From Paracoccaceae bacterium Fryx2 (lineage in GTDB: Bacteria; Pseudomonadota; Alphaproteobacteria; Rhodobacterales; Rhodobacteraceae), in assembly GCA_032334235.1 (NCBI GenBank), contig JAVSGI010000005.1, positions 930,001 through 994,000 of the forward strand: 64,000 nt of DNA, written 5' to 3'. Shown piece by piece: positions 1 to 8,232 of this stretch. How positions within the stretch are numbered: the stretch's first letter is position 1; each line of letters opens with the position of its first letter. The notes beneath the pieces were generated by a model. The model was not told where the DNA came from. It made no database searches and saw nothing but the letters and a program-made list of their open reading frames with translations. The position numbers were made by a program, and so were the translations under genes.

Positions 1-598
1 GCGGCACGATGCGCGCGGCGCCGAGCGCGGTCAGGTAGTCGGCCGTTTCGGGCCGCCCCGTCACCGCCGCCACGCGGTAGCCCAGCCCCGACAGGATCGC
101 CGTGGCGACCGACCCCACGCCGCCCGCAGCGCCCGTCACCAGCACCTCGCCCGCGTCGGGGGTCAGGCCGTGATCCTCCAGCGCCATCACCGCCAGCATC
201 GCGGTCAGCCCCGCCGTGCCCACCGCCATCGCGGCGCGGGTGGTCAGCCCGTCGGGCAGCGGCACCAGCCAGTCGGCACGCACCCGTGCCCGTTCGGCAT
301 AGCCGCCCCATTGCACCTCGCCCACCCGCCAGCCGGTCAGCACCACGGCGTCGCCGGGGGCAAAGCGCGGATCGTCCGAGGCCGCCACCCGGCCGGCAAA
401 GTCGATTCCCGGCACATGCGGCCAGACCCGCACCAGCCCGCCGCCAGCGCCAAGGCAGAGCCCGTCCTTGTAGTTCAGCGTGGAATATTCGACCGCCACC
501 GTCACGTCACCCGCAGGCAGGCGATCCTCGGTCACCTGCTGCACCGAGGCGTGCGTTGCCCCCGCCGCGTCCTTTTCGACCACCAGTGCCCGGAACAT
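1..598 (-). CDS. acuI: AcuI/YhdH-type acryloyl-CoA reductase (3' end cut by window edge)
   Basis: Zinc-free medium-chain dehydrogenase/reductase of the AcuI/YhdH type, which reduces acryloyl-CoA to propionyl-CoA with NADPH. About 199 of the usual ~330 codons are present; the C-terminus lies beyond base 1. The visible protein starts MFRALVVEKD, has the family stretch STLNYKDGLCL near residue 40, a GIDFAGRV motif, and a nucleotide-binding turn VTGAAGGVGSVA near residue 150. The ATG at 596-598 is the first start in the open frame. It is the last visible gene of a minus-strand run ftsY-yciB-acuI. The same window holds a DMSP lyase gene (dddP), whose acrylate product this enzyme would help remove. 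A general quinone oxidoreductase is the alternative reading. Confidence 0.8.
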   Translation of the reverse strand, partial: MFRALVVEKDAAGATHASVQQVTEDRLPAGDVTVAVEYSTLNYKDGLCLGAGGGLVRVWPHVPGIDFAGRVAASDDPRFAPGDAVVLTGWRVGEVQWGGYAERARVRADWLVPLPDGLTTRAAMAVGTAGLTAMLAVMALEDHGLTPDAGEVLVTGAAGGVGSVATAILSGLGYRVAAVTGRPETADYLTALGAARIVP

Positions 599-667
599 CG
601 CATTCTCCCCCTGTCCTGACCCGCGATCCTGAGCGCAGGCGCGGGCAAGTGCAAGCCTTGCCGCCGC

Positions 668-1276
668 TCAGGCGTCGTCGTCGGTGGCGATGCCGTAGCG
701 CGTGAACATCCGGCTCTGGGCCAGAAAGAACACCAGCAGCGCCGCCGTCAGGCCGAAGGTCTTGAAGTTCACCCAGACATCGGTGCTGAAGCTGCGCCAG
801 ATCACCTCGTTGGCGATGGCAAGGCCGAAGAAGAACGCGGTCAGGCGGCGGGTCAGGATCATCCAGCCCTCGGGCTGCATCGGCAGCACCTCGTCCATCA
901 CCAGCCGCAGGTAGGACTTGCCGCGCATCAGGCCGAAGCCCAGCACCCCGGCGAACATCAGGTAGATGATCGTCGGCTTCATCTTGAAGAACCGCTCGTC
1001 GTTCAGCCAGACCGAAAGCCCGCCGAACACCACCACCAGCACCGCCGTCATCACCTGCATCACCGACAGCTTGCCAGTCAGACGCCACATGATCGCGGTG
1101 GTGACCAGCATCAGCGGAATGAAGGCCGCCGTCACGACGATGAAGCCGTCATGGGCGGTGCCGCCGATGGTGAACATTTGGCCCTTCAACTTCACGTAGC
1201 CGATGAAGAAGGCTATGATCGGCCCCATCTCCAGGGCCAGTTTCAGCATCGGGTTGATCTTGCGGTGTTCGGTCAT
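668..1276 (-). CDS. yciB: YciB-type inner membrane septation protein
   Basis: Predicted 202-residue polytopic membrane protein of the YciB/IspZ family, linked in enterobacteria to septation and envelope integrity. The frame is open further upstream, but MTEHRKINPMLK at 1276 is preferred because family members begin a few residues before the first membrane segment (LALEMGPIIAFFIGY) and a purine-rich TGAAGAAAG lies upstream. Five or so hydrophobic segments follow, with the family-typical FKMKPTIIY and NEVIWR stretches. It lies 138 bp downstream of ftsY on the same strand, an arrangement common in alphaproteobacteria. Confidence 0.88.
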   Translation of the reverse strand: MTEHRKINPMLKLALEMGPIIAFFIGYVKLKGQMFTIGGTAHDGFIVVTAAFIPLMLVTTAIMWRLTGKLSVMQVMTAVLVVVFGGLSVWLNDERFFKMKPTIIYLMFAGVLGFGLMRGKSYLRLVMDEVLPMQPEGWMILTRRLTAFFFGLAIANEVIWRSFSTDVWVNFKTFGLTAALLVFFLAQSRMFTRYGIATDDDA

Positions 1277-1414
1277 GGCGCGGCTTTCTTCAGGGGGATG
1301 GTGCCGACTTAGGGTGTCGCGGCGCCTGAATCCAGCGGGCGCGGCAGTTTCACGGCCGGGATCGGCAAGTCTCCACACCCGGCCCACGTCGCGGCGGGCC
1401 TGGCCGCGCCAGGT

Positions 1415-2875
1415 TCAGTCGTCCAGCCCGACCAGCGCGCGCGCGAAATCCTCGGGGTCGAAGGCGTCGAGGTCGTCGATCTGCTCGCCCACCCCGATGG
1501 CGTGGATCGGCAGGCCGAACCGGTCGGCCAGCGCCACCAGCACGCCGCCCTTGGCGGTGCCGTCAAGCTTGGTCATCACGAGCCCGGTCACATCGGCCAG
1601 CTTGAGGAATATCTCGACCTGGTTCAGCGCGTTCTGCCCGGTGCTGGCATCCAGCACCAGCAGGGTGTTGTGCGGCGCCTTGGGATCCTTCTTGCGGATG
1701 ACCCGGACGATCTTCGACAACTCCTCCATCAGGTCGGCGCGGTTCTGCAACCGGCCTGCGGTGTCGATCATCAGAAGGTCGGCGCCGCTGGCCTGCGCCT
1801 GGGTCATGGCGTCGAAGGCAAGGCTTGCCGGGTCGGAGCCTTCGGGGGCGGTCAGCACCGGCACGCCGGCCCGCTGCCCCCAGACCTGCAACTGTTCCAC
1901 CGCCGCGGCGCGGAAGGTGTCGCCCGCCGCGATCACCACCGACTTGCCCGCCGCCTTGAACTGCGAGGCCAGCTTGCCGATCGTCGTGGTCTTGCCGGAG
2001 CCGTTGACCCCCACCACCAGCACCACCTGCGGCCGCGAGGGGTAAAGCGGCAGCGGCCGGGCGACCGGCGTCATGATCCGGGCGATCTCGGTCGCCAGCG
2101 CCTCGCGCAGTTCGCGCGACGAGATGCGCTTGCCAAAGCGGCCTTCGGAAATGTTGGCGGCGACGCGCGCAGCCGTATCGACCCCCATGTCGGCCTCGAT
2201 CAGCAGCTCCTCCAGCCGCTCCAGCATGGCGTCGTCCATCTCGCGCCGGGCGGTTTCCGCCGATTCGCCCAGCAGGCGTCCAAGAAAGCCGGGACGCGGC
2301 TCTTCGGGTCTGGCAGCGGCGCCGGGGGTTTGGACCAGGTTCGGGGCCGGGGCTGGCGGTGCCGCCAAGGGCGGGCGCGCCGCAGGGGCCTGCGGAACGG
2401 GAGCCTGAGGAACGGGGGCCTGCGGCGCTTGCGGCCGCGGCGCGGTGGCCTGCGGTGCGGCCGGTTGCGGCGCGGGGGCTCGCGGCGCGGCGTAAGGCGG
2501 GGGTGCGGGCCGGGCGGCGGCGGGCGGCACAGGTTGGGGGGGCGAAGGCTGGGGGGGCGCGGGTTGGGGGGGCGCCGGGGCCTGCGCCTGCGGCGCCGGT
2601 TTCAGCACCAGCGGCGGCAACGGGGCGGGACGCGGGGCGGTGGCCACCGGCTCTGTCCTTGGTTCGGGCAATGGCCCGGGCAATGGGTCACGCGGGGCGG
2701 CGGGCTGTGCCGCGGCCGCCACCCCGGCGACCGGATCGCGGCTGGCCGCACCGGCCGCCCCGGCTGCCGGGTCATGCGTTTCGGCGGGCGCGTCTGCGAC
2801 AAGCGCATCCAGCCCCTCGCCGATCTTGTCGGAGGACCGGAACATCCGGTCGCGCATCTTCTTGAGAAAGGACAT
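1415..2875 (-). CDS. ftsY: Signal recognition particle receptor FtsY
   Basis: SRP receptor GTPase that docks ribosome-nascent-chain complexes at the membrane. The 486-residue protein has a short basic N-terminus (MSFLKKMRDRMF), then an unusually long Pro/Ala/Gln-rich linker from about residue 30 to 185, then the NG domain. G motifs are clear: GVNGSGKTTT near residue 290, GDTFRAAAVEQL, DTAGR near 372 and TKLDG near 434. The linker replaces the acidic A domain of E. coli FtsY and is rich in PQAPVPQAP-type repeats. The start at 2875 begins immediately at the conserved basic segment. The gene heads the minus-strand run towards yciB. Confidence 0.96.
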   Translation of the reverse strand: MSFLKKMRDRMFRSSDKIGEGLDALVADAPAETHDPAAGAAGAASRDPVAGVAAAAQPAAPRDPLPGPLPEPRTEPVATAPRPAPLPPLVLKPAPQAQAPAPPQPAPPQPSPPQPVPPAAARPAPPPYAAPRAPAPQPAAPQATAPRPQAPQAPVPQAPVPQAPAARPPLAAPPAPAPNLVQTPGAAARPEEPRPGFLGRLLGESAETARREMDDAMLERLEELLIEADMGVDTAARVAANISEGRFGKRISSRELREALATEIARIMTPVARPLPLYPSRPQVVLVVGVNGSGKTTTIGKLASQFKAAGKSVVIAAGDTFRAAAVEQLQVWGQRAGVPVLTAPEGSDPASLAFDAMTQAQASGADLLMIDTAGRLQNRADLMEELSKIVRVIRKKDPKAPHNTLLVLDASTGQNALNQVEIFLKLADVTGLVMTKLDGTAKGGVLVALADRFGLPIHAIGVGEQIDDLDAFDPEDFARALVGLDD

Positions 2876-2907
2876 CGGCGGCCTCGCTGGCTTTTCCCAT
2901 CACCTAG

Positions 2908-3560
2908 TCAATTCGGGGCAAGGATGGAAGGGCCGGAGGGCAGACTGACGATCAGGATCGGCACCTGACCGGCCCGACATGCGGGCCAAGGCACCCGCAC
3001 CGGCGCAGGCCGCACGCCCGGCCACCGCAGCACGAAACCTTCAGGCGCCAGCAAAAGGTCCGGCAGCACGAAAAGTGCCGCGCGGGCCTGCGTCGGCGCG
3101 TGCGTCGGGCCCGGGGTCGTTGCCGCCGCCGCCATGGCAAGAATGGCTGCGGCATAGCCGCGCACCGGCCAGCCCGGCACCTGCGCACCGCAAGCCGGCA
3201 GCGCGAAGGGGCCGCGTCGGGCGCAGAGGGTCGCGACATGCCCGCCTGTCGCCGGACGCCCCGGTCGAACGCGGCCACGCCCGCCAGAAACGGCCGTGAC
3301 GTGGCACGACACGGCAGGATCCCCTGCCCCGCCAGGGCCCAGGCCCGGCGCGCATCTGAGCGGGCGCCTGCCCGTCCCGGCCACCGTCAGCACCGCGACC
3401 GCCCCGGTCCTGACCACAGGACGCGGCCGCCCGCAAGTTTGCGCCCGGCAAGGCCCATCCGGGCAATTGGGTCAGACAGCAGCGATCCCCGGGGGCTGGC
3501 CGCGCACCGGGGCGGGCAGCCGGGGCGGGAGAACTGGGGCGGTACATCGGGGGCGGGACA
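2908..3560 (-). pseudogene. Probable remnant of a YhhN-family (lysoplasmalogenase-like) membrane gene
   Basis: This stretch of about 700 bp between ftsY and the alkB-like gene has no convincing intact gene. On the minus strand the longest frame (start 3417, stop 2908) ends with YhhN-like landmarks: RGYAAAILAMAAAA, RAALFVLPDLLLA and a C-terminal RAGQVPILI. Upstream the family landmarks fall in different frames: GGAGDPAV and a GHVATL in the main frame, but RPFLAGVAAF in the neighbouring frame near 3300-3260. That scatter suggests a decayed gene with compensating or unrepaired frameshifts. The match is by eye only; an unrelated small gene or plain intergenic DNA remains possible. Confidence 0.35.
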
Positions 3561-3604
3561 TCGGGGGCTGGCCCGGTCAGGCAAAGATGCTAGACTGCGC
3601 CGCG

Positions 3605-4666
3605 ATGAAGCACCCGTTGGCCCTGCCCCCGATGGCGCTGTTCGCGCTGGCTGCGCTGGCCCCCTTGCCGCTGCTGGTGGCGGGGGTGGCGCTTGGCGGC
3701 GGCTGGGCGCTGGCGGGGCTCGGCTACATGACGATGCTGACCGCCAGCCTCGACCGCTTGGTGCCGCTGATTGCGGGCGACGCGCCGGAAGGGGCAGAGT
3801 TTCCGGCGGCCGACACGCTGCTGGTGGTCCTCGCGCTGGCGCATCTGGCGGCGCTGCCGCTGGCTGTCTGGGCAGTCGCGGGCGGCTCGGGGCTGGGCGG
3901 GGCGGAGCGGCTGGCGCTGTTCCTCGGCTTCGGGCTGTTCTTCGGGCAGGTGTCGAACCCGGCGGCGCATGAACTGATCCACCGCGGCGACCGCAGCCTT
4001 TTCCGGCTGGGGGTGGCGATCTACACCTCGCTGCTGTTCGGGCACCATGTCTCGGCGCACCGGCTGGTGCATCACCGCCATGCCGCCAGCCCCGACGACC
4101 CGAACACCGCCCGGCGCGGCGAAGGCTTCTACCGCTTTGCACCGCGCGCCTGGGCCGGATCGTTCCGGGCGGGCCTCGCCGCCGAATCCGCGTTGCGCGG
4201 ACGGGGGGCGCGGGGGCTGCACCCCTATGCGGTCTATCTGTGCGGGGCGGGGCTGGCACTGGGGCTGGCCTGGGGGCTGGCCGGTGCGGCGGGCGTGCTG
4301 GCCTGGGCAGGACTTGCGGGTCATGCGCAGAGCCAGTTGCTGCTGTCCGATTACGTGCAGCACTATGGGCTGATGCGGGCGCGGCTGGCCGATGGGCGGC
4401 TGGAGCCGGTGACCGACCGCCACAGCTGGAACGCCGCCCCGTGGTTTTCGGCGCATGTGATGCTCAACGCGCCCCGCCATTCCGACCATCACGCCCAGCC
4501 CGCCCGCCCCTACCCCGCCCTGCGCCTGCCGGGCGCGGGTCAGGCGCCCCGCCTGCCGTGGTCGCTGCCGGTGGCCTGCGTGGTGGCGCTGCTGCCACCA
4601 CTGTGGCGGCGCAAGATCCACCCCCGGCTGGCCGTCTGGCGGGCGCGTGACCCCGCATCGGCCTGA
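3605..4666 (+). CDS. AlkB-like integral-membrane di-iron monooxygenase
   Basis: Predicted 353-residue membrane enzyme of the AlkB/fatty-acid desaturase superfamily, which uses a histidine-held di-iron site to hydroxylate alkanes or related hydrophobic substrates. The three histidine clusters are present: HELIH at residues 122-126, HRLVHHRHA near 152-160 and PRHSDHH near 309-315, plus a VQHYGL motif near residue 253. Several hydrophobic segments precede the first cluster. The ATG at 3605 (MKHPLALPPM) is chosen because it directly precedes the first membrane segment; the frame is open upstream. No rubredoxin gene lies next to it. The substrate cannot be told from sequence; members in this family group may act on alkanes or on terpenoid or lipid substrates. 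Confidence 0.82.
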   Translation: MKHPLALPPMALFALAALAPLPLLVAGVALGGGWALAGLGYMTMLTASLDRLVPLIAGDAPEGAEFPAADTLLVVLALAHLAALPLAVWAVAGGSGLGGAERLALFLGFGLFFGQVSNPAAHELIHRGDRSLFRLGVAIYTSLLFGHHVSAHRLVHHRHAASPDDPNTARRGEGFYRFAPRAWAGSFRAGLAAESALRGRGARGLHPYAVYLCGAGLALGLAWGLAGAAGVLAWAGLAGHAQSQLLLSDYVQHYGLMRARLADGRLEPVTDRHSWNAAPWFSAHVMLNAPRHSDHHAQPARPYPALRLPGAGQAPRLPWSLPVACVVALLPPLWRRKIHPRLAVWRARDPASA

Positions 4667-4747
4667 AGCGGCCGGATGTTGGCGCAGGCGTGACTGGCCA
4701 AGGCGCGCCCGCTCTGGCAGGGTGAAGCAAAACCGACGGAGACCGCG

Positions 4748-5140
4748 ATGCGCAAGATCCTGGCCCTTGCCCTGCTGCTGCCGCTGCCCGCCTTCGGGCA
4801 GGACGCGCTGACCGCCGGCGACTTCGAAGCCTACGCCACGGGCAAGACGCTGTCCTATGCGTTGGCGGGTGAGATTTACGGTGCCGAACAATACCTTCCC
4901 AACCGCCGCGTCCGCTGGGCCTTCAAGGACGATACCTGCCGCGACGGCTACTGGTATGAAGCCGAGGGGCTGATCTGCTTCGTTTACGAGCATGACGCCA
5001 CCCCGCAATGCTGGAGCTTCTATCTTGAGGATGGCAGCCTGCTGGCGCGCTATGCAGGCGACGCCGAAGGGTCCGAACTGTCGGAGGTTGCCCAGACGCC
5101 GGTGCCGCTGATCTGTGCCGGGCCCGATCTGGGCGTCTGA
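4748..5140 (+). CDS. Small secreted protein of unknown function
   Basis: A 130-residue protein that I do not recognise by name. It has a clear Sec signal peptide (MRKILALALLLPLPAFGQ) with predicted cleavage after AFG or AFGQ. The mature part is acidic and aromatic, with four cysteines (DTCRDGYW, GLICFVYEH, PQCWSFYL, PLICAGP) that could form two disulfides in the periplasm. An A/G-rich ribosome site (CGGAGACCGCG) precedes the ATG. It faces xseA convergently across a nested palindrome. Similar small proteins seem frequent in Rhodobacteraceae, but no function is inferred here. Confidence 0.75.
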   Translation: MRKILALALLLPLPAFGQDALTAGDFEAYATGKTLSYALAGEIYGAEQYLPNRRVRWAFKDDTCRDGYWYEAEGLICFVYEHDATPQCWSFYLEDGSLLARYAGDAEGSELSEVAQTPVPLICAGPDLGV

Positions 5141-5165
5141 CGGCCGCGCGGCAGCCCCGGCAGGC

Positions 5166-5223
5166 GCGAATTTTCTACGAAAATTCCAACCGGCCCGGGC
5201 GTGAATTTTCGTAGAAAATTCGC
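5166..5223. terminator. Nested palindrome, likely bidirectional terminator
   Basis: Two 21-base arms (5166-5186 and 5203-5223) are perfect inverted copies around a 16-base loop. Each arm is itself an inverted repeat of the form GAATTTTC-N3-GAAAATTC. It lies between the convergent stops of the small secreted protein (5140) and xseA (5241), so it could end transcription from either side. The T/A-rich arms stand out from the GC-rich surroundings. Confidence 0.6.
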
Positions 5224-5240
5224 CTCCCCCGTGCGGGGCG

Positions 5241-6806
5241 TCAGAACAGCCGCCCCTGGTCAGGCCCGTCGCCCCCTGCCCTGCCGCGCCGGGACGGGCG
5301 GGCGCCCACGCTCAGCCTGCCATCGGCAAACTCGATTTCCAGCGCGGCCGCCTGCTCGGCCGCCGCCCTTGTGGTGACCAGCGCGCCGCCGTCGCGCACC
5401 ACGGCATAGCCGCGCCGCAGCGTCTCGGCATAACCAAGCGTCTGGCGCATCCGGTCCAACGCGCCGAGCCGCTCAGCCAGCCCGCGCAACCGCAGCGCCG
5501 GGGCTGCGTCAAGCCGCAGCGCAACTGCCGCCAGCCGCTCGCGCCCGCGCGCCGCGTCGCGTCCGGCCAGCGCCAGTGCGCGGGCAAAGGCCGGTTCCAG
5601 CCGCCCGCCCTCGCGCGCCAGCCGGTCGGCGGCGCGGCTGGTGCGGGCCTCCAGCGCCGGGGCGAGGCGCGCGGCGCGGGCGGCCAGCCGGTCGGCCAGC
5701 CCCGCCAGCAGGGCGCGCAGCATCTGCGGGCGCAACTGCCCCGCCGCCCGTTCATAGCCCGAGCGGCGCCGCGCCACGGTCAGGCTCAACGCACCATCCA
5801 GCCGCCCCGACCACAGGTCGAACCGTTGCGCCGCCTGCGCGGTAAGCGTCTCGGGCCGGGGCACCGCGCGCGCAAGATCGCGCAGCCGCTGGCCGCGCAG
5901 TCCCAGCCCCTGTGCCACCGCATGGCTTAGCCGCGCGCCCTGCGCATCCAGCGCCGCCACGAGGTCCAGCCGCACCGGCACCGCCATCTCGGCCGCCGCC
6001 GTCGGGGTCGGCGCGCGGCGGTCGGCGGCAAAGTCGATCAAAGTGGTGTCGGTTTCGTGGCCCACCGCCGAAATCAGCGGGATGCGCGAGGCCGCCGCCG
6101 CCCGCACCACGATTTCCTCGTTGAAGCCCCACAGGTCTTCCAGACTGCCGCCGCCGCGCGCCACGATGATCAGGTCGGGGCGCGGCACCGGCCCGCCGGG
6201 CGCGATCGCGTTGAAGCCGTTGATTGCCGCCGCCACCTCGGCCGCGCAGGCCTGCCCCTGCACCGCCACCGGCCAGATCAGCACATGGCGGGGAAAGCGG
6301 TCGCGCAGCCGGTGCAGGATGTCGCGGATCACCGCGCCGGAAGGCGAGGTCACCACCCCGATCACCCGCGGCAGATAGGGCAGCGCCTGCTTCCGCCCGG
6401 CGTCGAACAGCCCTTCGGCCGCCAGCGCCGCGCGGCGTTTCTCCAGCATCGCCATCAGCGCGCCCGCCCCGGCCAGCGCCACATCCTCGACAATCAGCTG
6501 ATACTTCGACTGGCCGGGAAAGGTGGTCATGCGGCCGGTGGCGATGACCTCCATCCCCTCCTCGGGGCGGACCTGCATCTTGGCGACCTGGCCCTTCCAG
6601 CTGATCGCCGCTATCACGCTGCGGTCGTCCTTCAGGTCGAAATAGAGGTGCCCCGACGACGGCTTCGACACCCGCCCCACCTCGCCCCGCACCCGCACCA
6701 GACCGAACTCGCCCTCGATCACCCGCTTCACCGCGCCCGACAGCTCGGACACGGTGTATTCGGGGGCGTTGCCCAACGGCGGAGTGTCCTCGAAAAGCTC
6801 TGACAT
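5241..6806 (-). CDS. xseA: Exodeoxyribonuclease VII large subunit
   Basis: XseA, the catalytic large subunit of exonuclease VII, which with XseB degrades single-stranded DNA in both directions. The 521-residue protein has an N-terminal OB-fold (YTVSELSGAVKRVIEGEFG to about residue 110), then the catalytic core with GVVTSPSGAVIRDI, IIVARGGGSLEDLW and SAVGHETDTTLID, followed by a long Arg/Ala-rich helical region and a C-terminal LRRGYAVVRDGG segment. Start at 6806 (MSELFEDTPP) matches family members. It is divergent from purD with about 80 bp between them. No xseB gene is adjacent. Confidence 0.95.
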   Translation of the reverse strand: MSELFEDTPPLGNAPEYTVSELSGAVKRVIEGEFGLVRVRGEVGRVSKPSSGHLYFDLKDDRSVIAAISWKGQVAKMQVRPEEGMEVIATGRMTTFPGQSKYQLIVEDVALAGAGALMAMLEKRRAALAAEGLFDAGRKQALPYLPRVIGVVTSPSGAVIRDILHRLRDRFPRHVLIWPVAVQGQACAAEVAAAINGFNAIAPGGPVPRPDLIIVARGGGSLEDLWGFNEEIVVRAAAASRIPLISAVGHETDTTLIDFAADRRAPTPTAAAEMAVPVRLDLVAALDAQGARLSHAVAQGLGLRGQRLRDLARAVPRPETLTAQAAQRFDLWSGRLDGALSLTVARRRSGYERAAGQLRPQMLRALLAGLADRLAARAARLAPALEARTSRAADRLAREGGRLEPAFARALALAGRDAARGRERLAAVALRLDAAPALRLRGLAERLGALDRMRQTLGYAETLRRGYAVVRDGGALVTTRAAAEQAAALEIEFADGRLSVGARPSRRGRAGGDGPDQGRLF

Positions 6807-6886
6807 GCGGGGCGTGATCCCTTGCCTTGTGATCTTGAAGGGCAGACCTTAGAACGCGCATCAGCAAAGGCCAAGCGGGGGCGACG

Positions 6887-8155
6887 ATGAACATTCTGGT
6901 GCTGGGCGGCGGCGGGCGCGAACATGCGCTTGCCTGGGCGATCAAGCAGAACCCGAAATGCGACCGCCTGATCGTGGCGCCGGGCAATGCGGGCATCGCC
7001 CTGCTTGCCGAATGCGCCGACCTGAACATTCTGGATGGTGCTGCGGTGGTGGTGTTCTGCGAAGAGAACGCGGTCGATTTCGTGGTGGTCGGACCCGAGG
7101 CGCCGCTGGCGGCGGGCGTGGCCGATGCGACGCGGGCAGCGGGCATCCTGACCTTCGGGCCTTCGGCGGCGGCGGCGGCGCTGGAAGCCTCGAAAACCTT
7201 CACCAAGCAGGTCTGCGATGCCTGCGGCGCCCCCACCGCCGCCTGGGGCCATTTCACCGACGCTGACGCCGCACGCGCCTACGTTCAGGCGCAGGGTGCC
7301 CCGATCGTGGTCAAGGCCGACGGGCTCGCGGCCGGCAAGGGCGTGATCGTGGCTGCCACCGTGCCCGAGGCGCTGGCCGCGATCGACGCCATGTTCGCGG
7401 GCAGCTTCGGCGCCGCCGGGGCCGAAGTGGTGGTCGAGGAATTCATGGCGGGCGAGGAGGCCAGCTTCTTCGTGCTGACCGATGGCGAGACCTGCCTGCC
7501 CATCGGCACCGCACAGGACCACAAGCGCGCCTTCGACGGCGACGAGGGGCCGAACACCGGCGGCATGGGCGCCTATTCCCCCGCCCCGGTGCTGACCGAC
7601 GCGCTGATGGCACAGGTGATGGCCGAGATCGTCGAACCCACGGTGCGCGAGATGGCGCGGCGCGGCACGCCCTATCAGGGGGTGCTCTATGCCGGGCTGA
7701 TGATCGAAGATGGCCGCGCCCGGCTGGTGGAATACAACGCCCGTTTCGGCGACCCCGAAGCGCAGGTGCTGATGATGCGGCTCGGGGCGCAGGCGCTTGA
7801 CCTGATGCTGGCCTGCGCCGAGGGGCGGCTGGCCGACTGCGCGGTGAACTGGGCCGACGATCATGCGCTGAGCGTGGTGCTTGCGGCGCGGGGCTACCCC
7901 GGCGCCTATGAAAAGGGCAGCGTGATCAAGGGGCTGGAGGCGCTGCCCGAGGACAGCTTTGCCATGGCGTTCCACGCGGGCACCACGGCGGTGGACGGGC
8001 GGATCACCGCGACCGGCGGCCGGGTGCTGAACGTCACCGCCCGAGGCGCGACACTGGCCGAGGCGCGGGCGCGGGCCTATGCCATGGTCGATGCCATCGA
8101 CTGGCCGGGCGGCTTCTGCCGCCGCGACATCGGCTGGCGCGCGCTGCCCGCCTGA
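6887..8155 (+). CDS. purD: Phosphoribosylamine-glycine ligase
   Basis: GARS, the second step of purine synthesis, joining glycine to 5-phosphoribosylamine with ATP. The 422-residue, full-length ATP-grasp protein starts MNILVLGGGGREHALAW, the hallmark N-terminus. Further signatures are IVVKADGLAAGKGV, the PurD signature FGDPEAQVLMMR near residue 285, and a C-terminal AYAMVDAIDWPGGFCRRDIGW. It is transcribed alone on the plus strand, divergent from xseA and convergent with the pyruvate-kinase-like gene. Confidence 0.97.
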   Translation: MNILVLGGGGREHALAWAIKQNPKCDRLIVAPGNAGIALLAECADLNILDGAAVVVFCEENAVDFVVVGPEAPLAAGVADATRAAGILTFGPSAAAAALEASKTFTKQVCDACGAPTAAWGHFTDADAARAYVQAQGAPIVVKADGLAAGKGVIVAATVPEALAAIDAMFAGSFGAAGAEVVVEEFMAGEEASFFVLTDGETCLPIGTAQDHKRAFDGDEGPNTGGMGAYSPAPVLTDALMAQVMAEIVEPTVREMARRGTPYQGVLYAGLMIEDGRARLVEYNARFGDPEAQVLMMRLGAQALDLMLACAEGRLADCAVNWADDHALSVVLAARGYPGAYEKGSVIKGLEALPEDSFAMAFHAGTTAVDGRITATGGRVLNVTARGATLAEARARAYAMVDAIDWPGGFCRRDIGWRALPA

Positions 8156-8159
8156 CCCT

Positions 8160-8232
8160 CGCGGCGCCTGCCCTTCGGGCCGCCCACTCGCGCCGCCTAC
8201 CCTTCGCGGCGCCTACCCTTCGCGGCGCCATA
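8160..8232. repeat. Short repeats spanning the stop codon of the pyruvate-kinase-like gene
   Basis: On the minus strand the block GCGCCGCGAAGGGTAG recurs directly, with degenerate copies further on (GGCGGCGCGAGTGGG, GCCCGAAGGGCAGG). The first copy encodes the last codons and stop (Arg-Arg-Glu-Gly-stop) of the gene ending at 8213, so the repeat lies across the coding end and the 3' flank. It sits between convergent genes. Confidence 0.55.
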
